From Echinometra lucunter (lineage: Eukaryota > Echinodermata > Echinoidea > Camarodonta > Echinometridae): DNA of 64,000 nucleotides. The notes beneath the pieces were generated by a model. It did no database searches. It saw only the letters and a list, made by a program, of their open reading frames with translations, and was not told where the DNA came from. The translations under genes were made by a program, and so were the position numbers. Numbering within the stretch: position 1 is the stretch's first letter; each line of letters begins with the position of its first letter. The stretch lies in assembly GCA_029962745.1 (NCBI GenBank), contig CM057162.1:10633243-10697242 (forward strand), given 5' to 3'. Below, in pieces: positions 34,753 through 54,534 of the stretch.

Positions 34753-34981
34753 TATATATATATATATATAAAGGTTAATAGCCTATCTGCTTTCCTCAGA
34801 AGGCTCTGGGGTCATGGCGCCCATTTACTGTGCCCCAAACCAGCGAATCTAGACCCTGTATACTATTCTGTATCCACAGTTAGGTTATGTGCTTGTTCCA
34901 TTCTGAACATCTAAATATCTTAAAAATTTTTATCATTTCAATAACGAAAATGTCTGTAAATGGAAATACTATAGTTCGCAT

Positions 34982-35055
34982 AGGTGTCGTAGTCGATGAG
35001 ATTAAACTTTTCATTTGGGATGTGAAGGTCATGGGTTTGATCCCCTACTATGTCC
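34982..35055 (+). repeat. tRNA-like sequence (SINE head)
   Basis: AGGTGTCGTAGTCGATGAG (A box) and AAGGTCATGGGTTTGATCCCC (B box) sit at tRNA spacing for a long-variable-arm tRNA. The stems are poor, so it is a derived repeat. Confidence 0.5.
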
Positions 35056-35059
35056 TTGA

Positions 35060-36090
35060 GAAAGGTATGTTATCTACATTGCTCTTAAATGATTATGAGG
35101 TAAAATTAGAAAGTCACGTGGTTTTCACGGCATTGTGAGTGCCTTTCTGGAATAAATAAACCTATCGGGCATTAAAAGAAAATTTAAAGAAACTACAAAT
35201 CAGGAAAACATTAGAAAGATGATTTAGCCGGTGATAAAATTCATATGATCTCAAGGAATAATGCATATCCCTGGTTATTATGCCTTCAAATGAAATTTTT
35301 AGTTTTTTGCCTTATGCATCACCAAATAGCAGAGCTATCAAGATTCGCATAAATAGAATGGGCATAGTATTTTGAAAAGGACTTTGTCAGTTTTCTTGTT
35401 AGAAACAAATAATAGTGATATCATATAGAGACAGAAAACAAGACAGAGAAAAAAAAAAAGAAAGGAATTTCTGCCATGTAACTGAACGCAATATTAATTT
35501 CCGATTTCTTTAATCGTCTGTTCTAAATTTTAAAAAAGACAGCACACTTGTAGGTTAGTATCCGAGATAGAATGAACATGCTTGAAATTAAGGCTGAGAT
35601 GATGCTTTCTCTTGTTTAGAGAATCAAAACTGACATTATGGTTTCATTTTTAATAGGTATCTAAGTCTTTAAGGCATAATCTCAGTATAACGATTTAATT
35701 ATTGATGGCTTCGAAGAAAACACCATCAATAATCAACCCCCCAGCCATGACTGTTATTTGCATGGCTGTATTTTTGCAAGAAAGTGTACACGCAAGAATC
35801 TTTCCAAATTTTTGAAGGCAACCTCGACAATGAAAAATTGATCAAAGTATCACTGATAAGGACACAGAGTACTCCTAACATTTTATGGACCTTTATGGAC
35901 TTTATGCCAAATATAATAGTGTGTTTGAAGAATATTAAAACTCAGTTTCCTTTTTTAGATAAGTGATAGGGTATAGATATATATATTTTTTTTTTTTAAT
36001 TTTTTTTAAGCATACGTACAAGCAAACACATTTATAGGAAAATATATAAAGAATAAATAAGGCAAGTCGAGTAAGATAAAAAAAATGGCC
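35060..36090. other. intergenic, nothing recognised
   Basis: AT-rich with poly-A and poly-T tracts and no supported gene. Confidence 0.5.
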
Positions 36091-36114
36091 CTTGGAAAAA
36101 CAATTAACATACTG

Positions 36115-36225
36115 CGGGCATGGTGACATTGGTGGCGGTGATAGTGACATTGGTGACGGTAATGTTGACACTGGTGTCGGTAATGGTGCCATTGATGCTG
36201 ATGATGCTGCCGACAGCAACGCTCC
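36115..36225 (+). repeat. degenerate GGTGAC/GGTAAT hexamer tract
   Basis: The tract repeats GGTG(A/G)C-like units and translates as GDIGGGDSDIGDG. It looks like an expanded simple repeat rather than an exon. A 17-base G run follows at about 36319. Confidence 0.5.
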
Positions 36226-36879
36226 ATCTGTTTCGTTAAAAAGGAATGAAAACCAAATGAATAGTTTAGATATTGATTTTTGTTGGATTCTGGACTTATT
36301 GACACTAGAAGCGTCGGAGGGGGGGGGGGGGGGGAGATGCCCCAAAGGAAAACTTCAGTGGGCACAGATATAATTTTGCCCAAGCAAATCAAATGAACAT
36401 GAAATTGCACTAAATACAACTTTATACATGTCCAACTGTCCAAGTATCAAAAACAAATGTGCTGATCTTAAAAATGCATGTTGTTTGCGGATAATTATGA
36501 GAATTTCTTCTTTCTCCCCAAATTAACATGTAAGTCTTTTGCCTAGAAAGAATTCTGGCCCTTGACATACAAATTAAGATACCAAATATCAAATCCCCAA
36601 GCACTGTTTCGCACGGGATTTCTTAATTTGTACGAAGGGCATAATGTTTAAAGATGATGTCTCCCCATCTAAGTCTTTCAAAATACATACCGCGTGTGCC
36701 AAACTTGTGCTTCCCTTATGAAATACACGGTTTGATTTATCTGTCGCAATGAAAGTCTATAATATTTGTACTCCAGGAGTAGAAAAGGCATCATTCATTC
36801 TTGATAGATCAGTACCAATTACATAAAGGAAATAATGAAATGAGGCGTGTTATTAATTGGACAATGTCATCATTACATT

Positions 36880-37130
36880 AAGAATATATGGTGGTCATGC
36901 ACGCCGTAAATTTCGCTGCCAAATCGTAAGATTTGGGATTCGGTCGCAAAGTCGCCCCACTGGACACGAACTCTGCAACTTGGTCACAATTAAAGTTGAC
37001 GAGTTTGGTCGAGAACTTTGCGACTTGTGGTCACGAATTTGACGATCTTGATCGCGAATTTCGCCACTTAGCCGCGAAATTTACCTCAACATTCGTCGAG
37101 TGCATGTCTACTTCGGCACCACCATAAGAA
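36880..37130. repeat. degenerate ~22-bp repeat flanked by short inverted repeats
   Basis: Units of the type GGTCGCGAA(T/C)TT(G/C)GCGACTT recur about six times between 36930 and 37085. ATATGGTGGT at 36886 and ACCACCATAA at 37120 are inverse, so this may be a small element with an internally amplified core. Confidence 0.5.
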
Positions 37131-37490
37131 TCTGTCGAACAAGGGAGCATTTCATCCAGTGTTTTGTCAGGTGATTATTATAAGCTACTGAAATTCTTGC
37201 ATCTGTTTTTTGGAAAGCATGAGGGAGACTTTGGGCGTGAGAAGACATTTACTACTGGCAGTTAAATTCCCTCCGTCAGTTACACGTCACCTCGTATTCT
37301 CCGTATCGCAAATACAGGATTCGGTAGGAGAGGACGACGTTTCCCGCATACCGCGCAGGTCAACACATGCGCAGATACAAATCCAGTACCGATGATTTGT
37401 CAAGATTCTTTCCGGCTTCCATAGAAATGCACAGCCAGGTTAACAAATCCCTCATTTGATGGAAAAATAATTCAGGTTTCATAATTTTAT

Positions 37491-37990
37491 NNNNNNNNNN
37501 NNNNNNNNNNNNNNNNNNNNNNNNNNNNNNNNNNNNNNNNNNNNNNNNNNNNNNNNNNNNNNNNNNNNNNNNNNNNNNNNNNNNNNNNNNNNNNNNNNNN
37601 NNNNNNNNNNNNNNNNNNNNNNNNNNNNNNNNNNNNNNNNNNNNNNNNNNNNNNNNNNNNNNNNNNNNNNNNNNNNNNNNNNNNNNNNNNNNNNNNNNNN
37701 NNNNNNNNNNNNNNNNNNNNNNNNNNNNNNNNNNNNNNNNNNNNNNNNNNNNNNNNNNNNNNNNNNNNNNNNNNNNNNNNNNNNNNNNNNNNNNNNNNNN
37801 NNNNNNNNNNNNNNNNNNNNNNNNNNNNNNNNNNNNNNNNNNNNNNNNNNNNNNNNNNNNNNNNNNNNNNNNNNNNNNNNNNNNNNNNNNNNNNNNNNNN
37901 NNNNNNNNNNNNNNNNNNNNNNNNNNNNNNNNNNNNNNNNNNNNNNNNNNNNNNNNNNNNNNNNNNNNNNNNNNNNNNNNNNNNNNNNNN
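37491..37990. other. assembly gap (500 N)
   Basis: Exactly 500 undetermined bases. The size is probably a placeholder. Confidence 1.
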
Positions 37991-38139
37991 ACAATTATAC
38001 TTATCCTTTAGACCAGCCCCTAGTACTCAAGATGCAAGTGTTTCATTATTGCAAAAAATGTATTAATTTCATTAGTGGATTTTCATTAGCTGGATGCTTA
38101 AAATAAGCTTACATTGAATGATATAAGAGTGAATTTTTA

Positions 38140-38856
38140 TTCTTGGTACTTGAGAACAGATTTCAAAAATTACCATTGATGGTGTACGGGTAGGATTATC
38201 TAATGTTAAACCCTCGGATTCTGCACGAAATCTAGGGGTATACTTTGACACAAACTTGAACAGGGAAACACAAGAAACAAATATAATTATGCGAATCAAC
38301 ACATTATCTCCTATACAATCTCAGACTATCCGCTAATATTTTGATCAGGAAAGCATGAAAGTGGTTGTAACATGCCCTCATTACGAGTAAGCTCGATTAT
38401 TGAAAAGGATTGTTGTTCGGAATGCCTGATTCTCTGATCATATCTAGGTTACAAAGAGTACAGAATGCATGTGCAAGACTTGTCTACTGTCAATCAATTC
38501 ACTTCAAGTGCACCTTTGCTGAGAGAGCTCCACTGGTTGCTAGTTCGTCATTTAAAATTGTGTATCAATCCTTAAGTGGACAAGCTCCTAGTCACATAAC
38601 AGAATACTTAAACTCAAAGTCCAGTCACGCAGTCATAGCTTGCGCAGTTCCAGAGTTACATTGTTGCTTCAGATTCCCCATTTGCCACTGCTGCTCCAAA
38701 AGTATGGAATAGCTTGCCAGTCTTTAAATCTAAGTTGAAATCATATTTGTTCAGATAATCTATTGCATTTTGCAGAATCAAGTAAAAAGGAGCTCGGAAT
38801 CAGCGCAGCTGAATATATCTGTATAGTAACTGCGCTATATAAATTTATGCTTATTA

Positions 38857-38905
<49 letters not shown>

Positions 38906-38945
38906 CATTATTATTATTATTATTATCATTATTATTATTAAATGA
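38140..38945 (+). pseudogene. 5'-truncated LINE (CR1/L2-like) C-terminal fragment
   Basis: A frame around 38165-38270 reads ITIDGVRVGLSNVKPSDSAR and NLGVYFDTNL, the RT palm-to-thumb region. From 38410 come PDSLIISRLQRVQNACARLV and KIVYQSLSGQAPSHITEYL. It closes with the usual AACTGCGCTATATAAATTT 3' end and an (ATT)n tail (38850-38940). Stops and frameshifts show decay. The same 3' architecture appears at 25.7 kb on the other strand. Confidence 0.8.
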
Positions 38946-39680
38946 CACACACACCCTCACCTATTCCTGCATATGCATATGCCTACTTTTTCATGCTCTC
39001 TATGGTTTCTGATAGCATTTCAGAAGGAATCTTACTATTATCGTTTTTTGAGAAAATATATCAATAACTAATTATTGGAGTCTATTTGCCCACTCTTTTC
39101 CCCTCTCTATATGAAGGTGAGCTGAGAATGATTATAGACCCCCACCTCTACATGATTTACACCATCGCGCTGCAAAGCACTTACATTATATTCACATACA
39201 CTGAGTGGGGCCTCTTTATATACGTGTAAATCCTCTCAATGATAATATCTGAAGATGCAGTACTGCCTGAAAAACATAGCAAATGTTTGAAAGCAGAGCA
39301 TTTTTAAATATTCAATGACATCAATCTCTCAAATTTCATCATGGTTGTCATGCAGTGGTTTAACTTACGTGAGAAAAATGATTTTGACAATACTTTTTTC
39401 CGCAGCGGCGCTTCAAATTCCCAGGCAAATTCCCCTTGGTAACATCATGATCATTACAAAATATGTAGTGAAGAATTTAGGGTCATTTGGTCGTACATTA
39501 CACCCCAGTGAGCAAATTCAAATGAAATCATACATTGCTGCAAATATTTTCCAGATGTTAATCTTTGTGTCACTGTGCGAAATTTAGAATTGACCATCTG
39601 ATTTGGGGGTGAGATTACGCTAAAACCGATAGCTACAGAAACGTATTACTTTGTCCAATCATGAAATAAAAGGGGTTGAA
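38945..39680. other. intergenic, nothing recognised
   Basis: One 90-codon plus ORF (39315-39587) has no domain signature. Confidence 0.45.
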
Positions 39681-39684
39681 AACC

Positions 39685-40078
39685 CCTCTCACAGATATTT
39701 TCTATGAAGTTTGAACATCTGGAGATGTTGAAAATACAATTTACCATATAACCTACAGATTTTATGCATTTTCTCAATCTACAATTTTAAAGATAGTATT
39801 CAAACTAGGTTTTTCTTTCTTTTTTTTCCAAAGTCCGGCATATAATTTACAACCAGGGGTCATGCAGGCGCAAATATTCTAATTTAGAAGTGAAAACACT
39901 CTCAAAGTTATTTTCTCTGAAGTTTGAACATCTGGAGATGTGGAAAACAACATTTTCCATATAACTTAATGATTTTATGCATTCCCTCAAAATATTAAAG
40001 TTAATTCAAACTAGGATTTCTTTTTTCAAAGTCCGATAATTTAAAATCAGGAGTCATGCAGGCGCAAATATTCTTATT
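39685..40078. repeat. two tandem copies of a ~213-bp unit
   Basis: GAAGTTTGAACATCTGGAGA occurs at 39706 and 39919, and GTCATGCAGGCGCAAATATT in both copies. Divergence is roughly 15 percent by eye. Confidence 0.8.
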
Positions 40079-40262
40079 TACAAGTAATAAGCGCCTCTAA
40101 ACTAAAAAAAAAAAAACGAAACAAAAACAAAAACAACATTGCAAGGATTTATCAAATCTGAGAAAATGATTCCTCAAATCAATCCAGGTAGATGATTCAA
40201 ATTTTAACCGTCTCGAACATGGAAGGAAATTTCTCAACATGTATTCTCATTGTGAAATCGAC

Positions 40263-40422
40263 CTGGGCCCAATTTCATAAAAAAAGTTGCTGTTAACTGT
40301 TGCTGGAATGGCAACTTTGATTGTAAAAGCCAATCAGGAAGCAAAATTCTCACTGTTCCCATGGTAGTTACCATTCCAGCAGGAGTTGCTATCATAGCAA
40401 CTTTTTATGAAACAGGGCCCAG
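40263..40422. mobile_element. palindromic MITE, 160 bp
   Basis: CTGGGCCCAATTTCATAAAA is inverse to TTTTTATGAAACAGGGCCCAG. Inner arms (GTTGCTG...GGAATGG / CCATTCCAGCAGGAGTTGC) also pair. Confidence 0.8.
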
Positions 40423-40559
40423 GAGCAATCTAATTAGTGGGCCTACCACCACGCGTTCTTTACATTACCCTTTCTGGAAAACATCGGCATTTTCTTCAAA
40501 GATGATAATACACATTTTTACGAGAATCTGTTCTCTTTAAATACCGCGAAATTGCCTCT

Positions 40560-40900
40560 TATAGCCATTTTTCAGATTCAGATTCAGATTAATTTTATTG
40601 GTCTAATTGCAAATTCATTTTGTCGACATTACATGAAGCACATCCACAATAATAAACACATCCACAATAATAAACACAGATGGAAATACACAAATCTGCA
40701 ATTACATAGGATTCATAGGGAAAGGTTAAAAAATAAATAAATAAATAAAATAACCCAAAATACATTCATTAGTGTTTACAAGGATTCGGATTTTGTAACT
40801 TCATAACTGAATTGCTGTTTTGATCACGAAAACTTATTGTGTAGCTCCTGTCTCTGATCTTATAGTTGACCAAGATTTACGTTTATGAATAAAGTTACAC
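40560..40900 (-). mobile_element. retroposon 3' tail on the minus strand
   Basis: A (CAGATT)n tail at 40571-40592 is followed by AATTTTATTGG, the same antisense design as 18150, 47512 and 54535. No coding part is left. Confidence 0.4.
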
Positions 40901-41012
40901 TTGGAGCATTTCATCGCAACTTTTTTCCCTCTTTGCACCTTCATGCAAACGAAAATGCCTGAATAAGCAAATAGAAATGACCACAAGGGCGAAAACCTAA
41001 CTTTTCGTTTTC

Positions 41013-49242
<8,230 letters not shown>

Positions 49243-49369
49243 GTTTAGGCTGTTTGCTAAGAACAAAGGACAGCAAAGGGGGTGGGGTGATGTTTAATGT
49301 TCCTGTTTTTACTATGTAAATTTCGAATGAGAGGTTATACTCCACCAGGTGGGAAATTATGGGGGCCTT

Positions 49370-49445
49370 GGGACTCCCCCTCCCCCCCCCCCCCCCGAAA
49401 AATGTTTCACACCGAAGAGAGGAAGAAACAGGGGGGGGGGGAGAG
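49370..49445. repeat. G/C homopolymer cluster
   Basis: C runs and a G run like those of the local MITEs. The ends were not identified. Confidence 0.5.
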
Positions 49446-49574
49446 ATAGAGGAAGGGAAAAATGAAAGGACCAAGACGACAAATTATCAATAGGAAGAAC
49501 AATAAGGCTGACGAGGTTACATTGGTAAACAAATTTATGATGATGAAGATGATGATGATGATTATGATTGTTAC

Positions 49575-49600
49575 TTTTACTGTTATTATTATTATTATTA

Positions 49601-49637
<37 letters not shown>

Positions 49638-49685
49638 CAACATTATTATTGTTGTTGGTGTTATTATTATCATCATCATTATTGT
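49575..49685. repeat. (ATT)n microsatellite
   Basis: ATT units with ATC and GTT variants. The ORFs of poly-Leu/Ile here are artefacts. Confidence 0.95.
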
Positions 49686-49739
49686 TATTACATTTTTCTC
49701 GCTCGCATTTAGCTCAGTTGCAGGGAGAAACTAGGCCGT

Positions 49740-51540
49740 TGACATTCGGGCAAGAGATGCAGCCCTTTCAAAGTATCAACATGTTACTCCATGGGCATCC
49801 GCATCCAAGATAACACTCTCCTTTCTCTTATTTTTCTTTAGGCCTACAATACAAAAATTGCTTTTCATTATTAATTAATGATAAGAATCATACACGGAAC
49901 AGGATGAAAACAATATTCATACGATTGCAAATTGTATCTGCAGTATGGTCGTATACGCAGCGGGGGGGGGGGGGGATGGTGTTCCCCCCCCCACACACAC
50001 ACACACACATCATCGTCATTCTCAATCCACTTTTTTCCATTTGTTTCTTTTTGATTTTTTCCTTCAAAAATACCACCAAAAGTGTGCACCAATTCTAAAA
50101 ACATGCAAAATATGCAAACGGTCCTTCGTGTGGGAGGGGAATACCAATTCTTTCCCCTCTCGGTCGCTTCACTCACACGCTTGTGTGTTCCCCTTACATC
50201 GAACATATTTTTGCTACCCCTTGAATATAATACCTGCATGTGGCCTAGATAATAAAATGTCAAACCGTGCATAACAGTACCTCAATTTAAAAGTCAGCAA
50301 GGTCTATTTTATAACAGATGAAAACTTATACAGCAATTTGATATGCTATATGTAATTATGCTTTATAAAGTAAGCCTACCTTCAGCATGAATCGGAGACG
50401 AACAACCACATAAGGTTGAATAGCCTATAGGTCCACTATCTACTCTGTGGATGTGAGAACATTTGAGTGGAATCTAGCTCTGTCTCTCTATGCTTTTCCT
50501 TATGGTAGAGGCCTTATAGACTGATTGTTCCTCGTTACGCACTTCCTCGCCATCCTGTACCACATAGGAAGAGGATCTACTAAAAGGCCGGATATTACGG
50601 TATGATCAAACGCCATATTTTCTCCCACACGTTCACGAAAAGATATCTTTAATCATTTGTATGAAATTTTAAAAAAAAATTAGTTATTGTTCTTTGCCTC
50701 AGCTCTCGTACCAGTGTGAATTTATACTGGAGCTAATTCTCGAAATTATCATAAGTTATGTTCCTATCGCAGGAAACGTACAGAATGCAACGAGATGATT
50801 CTCATATAGGAAATCAAGTAAATTTTCAATACTAAAAAGAGAGGATAGAGGAATGATTTTTTTTGGGGGGGGGATGAGTTAAATAGAAATTACTTACACA
50901 TTTTCTCCCTAGCTCAATTGTTTTTTTCTAACTTTTTAATTTTTTTTTTTAAAATAACGCACTTATTCATTGTGCCACGCGGTGACTGTACAACCGCAAG
51001 GGTTCCGTGCGATGCCCGTGCGGGAATTGTGCGATGCTCCCTGCGATATATACGGGCTACGGGCTTACAATTTTTCAAATTTGTATAACTCCTCGACATA
51101 CGAAATCGCAAAGGCTGTGGAACCCGTGAATCCATATGGAAATATTACGGTCGCTGCCTGCCTCCTCACGGAGGCCGCACCGATAGGGGATTACGGGCAG
51201 GAAACGGGCTACGTACATAAAATAGAAGGTAAACTGGGCACTAACCATTAAATCAAAGAAAAGAATGGGGTGTTTACGTAAGGGACAGGAGTCGTACAAA
51301 TGCTGCCAGGCTTTTCTCTAATCGGATGTTTGCCGGCAGGTTACTGAAAAGTTTTGAAGCTGAATATATAATGGGCCCTTTCTGAGGAAGTTTGTATGTG
51401 GCTGTGAAAATTTAATTTGACAATAATTCGTGTTACGTAACATATATTCGCGTGATTTAAGATGCATGCGTGAGGACTGTGAAGAGGCAGCTATGTTATT
51501 ACTAACTTATTTATGTACAAAATCGACTGCTTTTTCCACC
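49740..51540. other. intergenic, G-run repeat and one doubtful ORF
   Basis: CAGTATGGTCGTATACGCAG followed by a G run at 49941-49974 looks like a left hAT-type end, compare 52854, but no right partner with an 8-bp duplication was found. The 93-aa plus ORF at 50970-51251 has no domain and is probably repeat sequence. Confidence 0.4.
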
Positions 51541-51870
51541 GATCGTTGAGTTGATCGAACTCAAGTGCGTTACACAAAATGGCTCCAATAAAGCAATATC
51601 TTTTTCTAGGACAGATCTTAGTGCTCTATTTCGTAGAATTTGGGAACGATTTAGCTGGTTTTCATTGCCATTTCTCCACACGGTACTGCAATAGTCAAAA
51701 GGTGGTTGAATTACGGTTTGTAAAACAGGAAGTCAGTACTTCTGGGTATATAAACTCTGATACTAGCTGAATGAAAGGTCTGTAAAACCTGTTTTCTGAC
51801 ATTGTCAATTTGGGGAGTCCATGTTAGACAAATATCTATCATCACGGGAAGATAATTATTTACATTGTGT
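51540..51870 (-). pseudogene. LINE reverse-transcriptase fragment
   Basis: Minus-strand frames read TWTPQIDNVRKQV, then FDYCSTVWRNGNENQLNRSQ and ILRNRALRSVLEKD. This is the thumb/C-terminal region typical of CR1/Jockey-type LINEs. Frames are broken. Confidence 0.65.
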
Positions 51871-52038
51871 TACTCTCTGTATAGGAGTAGTTGAGAATTT
51901 TGAATTTTGATTTCCCATTTTCAAATACTAGTAATCGTAGTTATGCCTTGGAACCTAATAACATGCACTGACATTAGTAGGCCTATTGATCAACAATTCA
52001 TTATTTGAGAAGCATCTAGAAATATGCAGTAGATCAAT

Positions 52039-52039
<1 letters not shown>

Positions 52040-52075
<36 letters not shown>
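52040..52075. repeat. (TA)n microsatellite
   Basis: About 17 TA units. Confidence 0.95.
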
Positions 52076-52078
<3 letters not shown>

Positions 52079-52227
52079 TTTTGATCAGGTAACATATACA
52101 ACAGCTTTGGCAACTCTCGTGGAAATAAATACATGTGTGACAATTGAGAGAATGATAGCGTAGCATGAATCAAAGTTCCCCAGAGCTGTCCTACATTTTG
52201 GAAATTTTTGCAAAGGTTGAAAAAATG

Positions 52228-52296
52228 TCTCCGCCGGGAATCGAACCCGGGCCTTTGGCTATGAACGCCAATGCCTTGACCACTAGACCACGGAGA
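52228..52296 (-). tRNA. tRNA-like gene or pseudogene, anticodon TCA
   Basis: The minus strand folds as a cloverleaf. The acceptor TCTCCG/CGGAGA has only 6 bp. The D stem is GTCT/AGGC. The anticodon stem is TTGGC/GCCAA with loop GTTCATA, and the T stem CCGGG/CCCGG has loop TTCGATT. T33 places TCA at 34-36, which would read UGA. A T6 run follows 3 bases downstream, suitable as a Pol III terminator. The body resembles tRNA-Glu/Asp types. At 69 nt and with a 6-bp acceptor it is more likely a tRNA-derived repeat than a working tRNA, and it is far too short for tRNA-Sec. Confidence 0.5.
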
Positions 52297-52461
52297 AGGG
52301 CCAGTGGTTTCGGCGACTCCAAATTCGCTTAACCGACAGATTGACAAATCTTCAACCCTCACTAATTAATTCCTTTGTCGGTGGCAGATGAGTTTCGAAC
52401 ATATTCGAACTATGGGATCTCAAGAGTCATTTTCACGATCTTGGACGTTTCTCACCCTGCG

Positions 52462-53190
52462 TTTTTTTTTTTTTTTTTTTTTTTTGTCGCCAACGGCTAG
52501 TTAACACACGGATTTTACCATTCTGCATGAGTCTACACTCTCTGAACTGAGTCATGTTTCACCAGTTCGTTGAGGAGTTTCTGCCGCTTCGATGTCAAGT
52601 TCTCACGTACGAAGGCCCTCTTAGCTGTTTTCTTCAAGTCTTTCCAAGCATTATTATACTTGTCGTCGTATTTCATATCTTACGAACTTGAAGATGATGA
52701 GTGGTCTGGATTATCCTGTGACTCGATCCTGCATCGGACGATGTGTGAAGGCCGCGTTTCAGTTTGTTGTTGATCAGTTGATAAAAATCTATGACAAGCC
52801 TGTCGATCGATACACGCAGACAGTTGCGACGGCTGTATTGTTCAGCTTCCTCGCATGGCAGTATGCAGGGGGGGCGGGGGCACCAAGAATTGCACCAAAT
52901 CCTTCAATTTCATTTTAAAAGATGCAAAAGCGCCTCGTGACCAGCTCGGTCACTTCGCTCCCTCGCTTTCGAGTTTCTTTGAAAAAAAATTACGCGTCTC
53001 CCCCCCCCCCCCCCCTGAAAATTTTCTGCGTACGGCCCTGCTTCCTCGTTCTAGTCTATTTCAAGTTTTCTGTTGAAGCATTCTTATCCAGTGATTCAGT
53101 AGACTCTCCTAATTCTCTCGGCCGTCGAGATCAAGTACAGCGATATTATCTTGCATCAGTAACTGCGATTGTGCATTGCAGCTGAAATTC
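52462..53190 (-). pseudogene. LINE ORF1-like relic ending in poly(A), split by a MITE
   Basis: On the minus strand the pieces read EAEQYSRRNCLRV, IDRLVIDFYQLINNKLK, then KYDDKYNNAWKDLKKTAKR and FVRENLTSKRQKLLNELV (52676-52533). They end in KIRVLTSRWR-like coding followed by an A tract (T run at 52462-52485). The order is that of L1-type ORF1 proteins: coiled coil, RRM-like, C-terminal domain. Frames are broken. The poly(A) right after the coding part suggests a retroposed truncated copy. Confidence 0.6.
52854..53040. mobile_element. hAT-type MITE, 187 bp, TSD CTTCCTCG
   Basis: CTTCCTCG lies at 52846-52853 and 53041-53048. The left end CATGGCAGTATGCAG and the right end, inverted CAGGGCCGTACGCAG, match at 12 of 15 positions. 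It has subterminal G and C runs and a GCTCCCTCGCTTTCG word. It splits the ORF1-like relic. Confidence 0.85.
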
Positions 53191-53652
53191 CACTCTTTCA
53201 ATCCAGCATCATGATACTGCATGGAAAGTAAAAACTTGGCAGAAATGACATGTGCGCTACAGAGGGAAATATATCTAAATCAATTACCGATAGCCTCGGT
53301 ATTTTTCTTTTTAAAAATGACAAAAATTAATTAAATATTCAGTGCTTATTCTAAGAATATTAATGCAGGGGAAATCACCAAACCTAGTAAAATTGAATTT
53401 AGCATCCTTGGCAACTTTATAGTGCGGAAACCTCAGTCTTAAAAAAAAGATTTAATTTTTGAGTCAATAACCAAAAGTTTAGGCCTTTTAGTACTATTAA
53501 GCAAACATGCTTATATGTTGACGTGTTAAAGTGGATTTATTAGGGTCTAATCTTTTTAAATCATATACTGAGTTGAGACAATGCAGTAATCATTTCTCTT
53601 TACACTCTTAAAATTAAAATGTTGCACCATTGCAAATGGTGGAGGAGAGACA

Positions 53653-53751
53653 ACATTTTCAAGATGGTAGTTAGCACTTTCAGCATGCTGGATTGACCAT
53701 AAAAATGAATCCCCAGCATTATCAAAGTGTGAATCTACCATTTTGAAAATG
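53653..53751. repeat. inverted repeat, ~99 bp
   Basis: ACATTTTCAAGATGGTAG is inverse to CTACCATTTTGAAAATGT, with a second pair near CAGCATGCTGG/CCAGCATTA. It is probably a small MITE. Confidence 0.65.
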
Positions 53752-53987
53752 TAGGCCTATATTCACTCCTACACCCTTTTCAAGCTAGTATAGTATTAGT
53801 AGAGTGTAGGCTCTCAACGTCCTCGCGCGATTGCTTGGTTTCTTATCCTGTTTGAATATTGTTCCCGGATGTTGTTTTATCATTATCATCTCAGTTAACC
53901 ACCAACTAACAGTCAGTGAGAATCTTTTCACTCGGATGGTAAATGACACTGCCAGGTTTGAGCGGAGCCTAAATTCATACAAGCTTT

Positions 53988-54147
53988 CTCTCTAAATTCT
54001 TTAGATTGCAATGAGGGACCAATCCAAAATTAGATTGAAAATCTCAGTCTAATAGATTTAGAAGTCAATCTTTTTCTCAATCTAATTTTGGATTGGTCCC
54101 CCACCACAATCTTATAGATTGATTTCCAATCTAAGGAATTTAGAGAG
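53988..54147. mobile_element. palindromic MITE, 160 bp
   Basis: CTCTCTAAATTCTTTAGATTG is inverse to CAATCTAAGGAATTTAGAGAG, and GGGACCAATCCAAAATTAGA pairs with its complement in the right half. Confidence 0.85.
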
Positions 54148-54534
54148 GTCCTTTTCAGGGTTTTCGCCTCAATAATACCACTCTCAGAAAAGCTTTACAT
54201 GTAGGTTGTTTAAAATATGACACAACCAACTGTTGGTTAAATTTGTTAAAAATCCTCATGTTTTATAGGCCTATACATTTTTGAAGCAACATTTTGTATG
54301 TTCGTATTTTAACCAACCTAATGATCTTACCAACTTTCCTGAGAGTGTATGCCATTTAAATGATGTTAATATCAATACAGAATCTATTTTTAACATAACT
54401 TGCATAATGCTAATACTGTTTTGAGTTTTGTTATTGGGGGGGGGGGGGGGGTAATGAAAATGTTTGAAAATTTGTTTCGTCATGTAATTAAAGAATAATA
54501 ACAATATTATTATGATACCTTCTTTTAAACTGGA

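Noticed and set aside
31621..35055. tRNA-like sequences as working tRNA genes
   Set aside because: Acceptor or anticodon stems fail; only A and B boxes are good, as in tRNA-derived SINEs.
37479..37994. 171-codon minus ORF
   Set aside because: It is translation of the N gap.
49568..49813. Poly-Leu/Ile ORFs on both strands
   Set aside because: Translation of the (ATT)n microsatellite.
50970..51251. 93-aa plus ORF as a gene
   Set aside because: No domain or splice context; the sequence has repetitive GGGCTACGGGCTT-type words.
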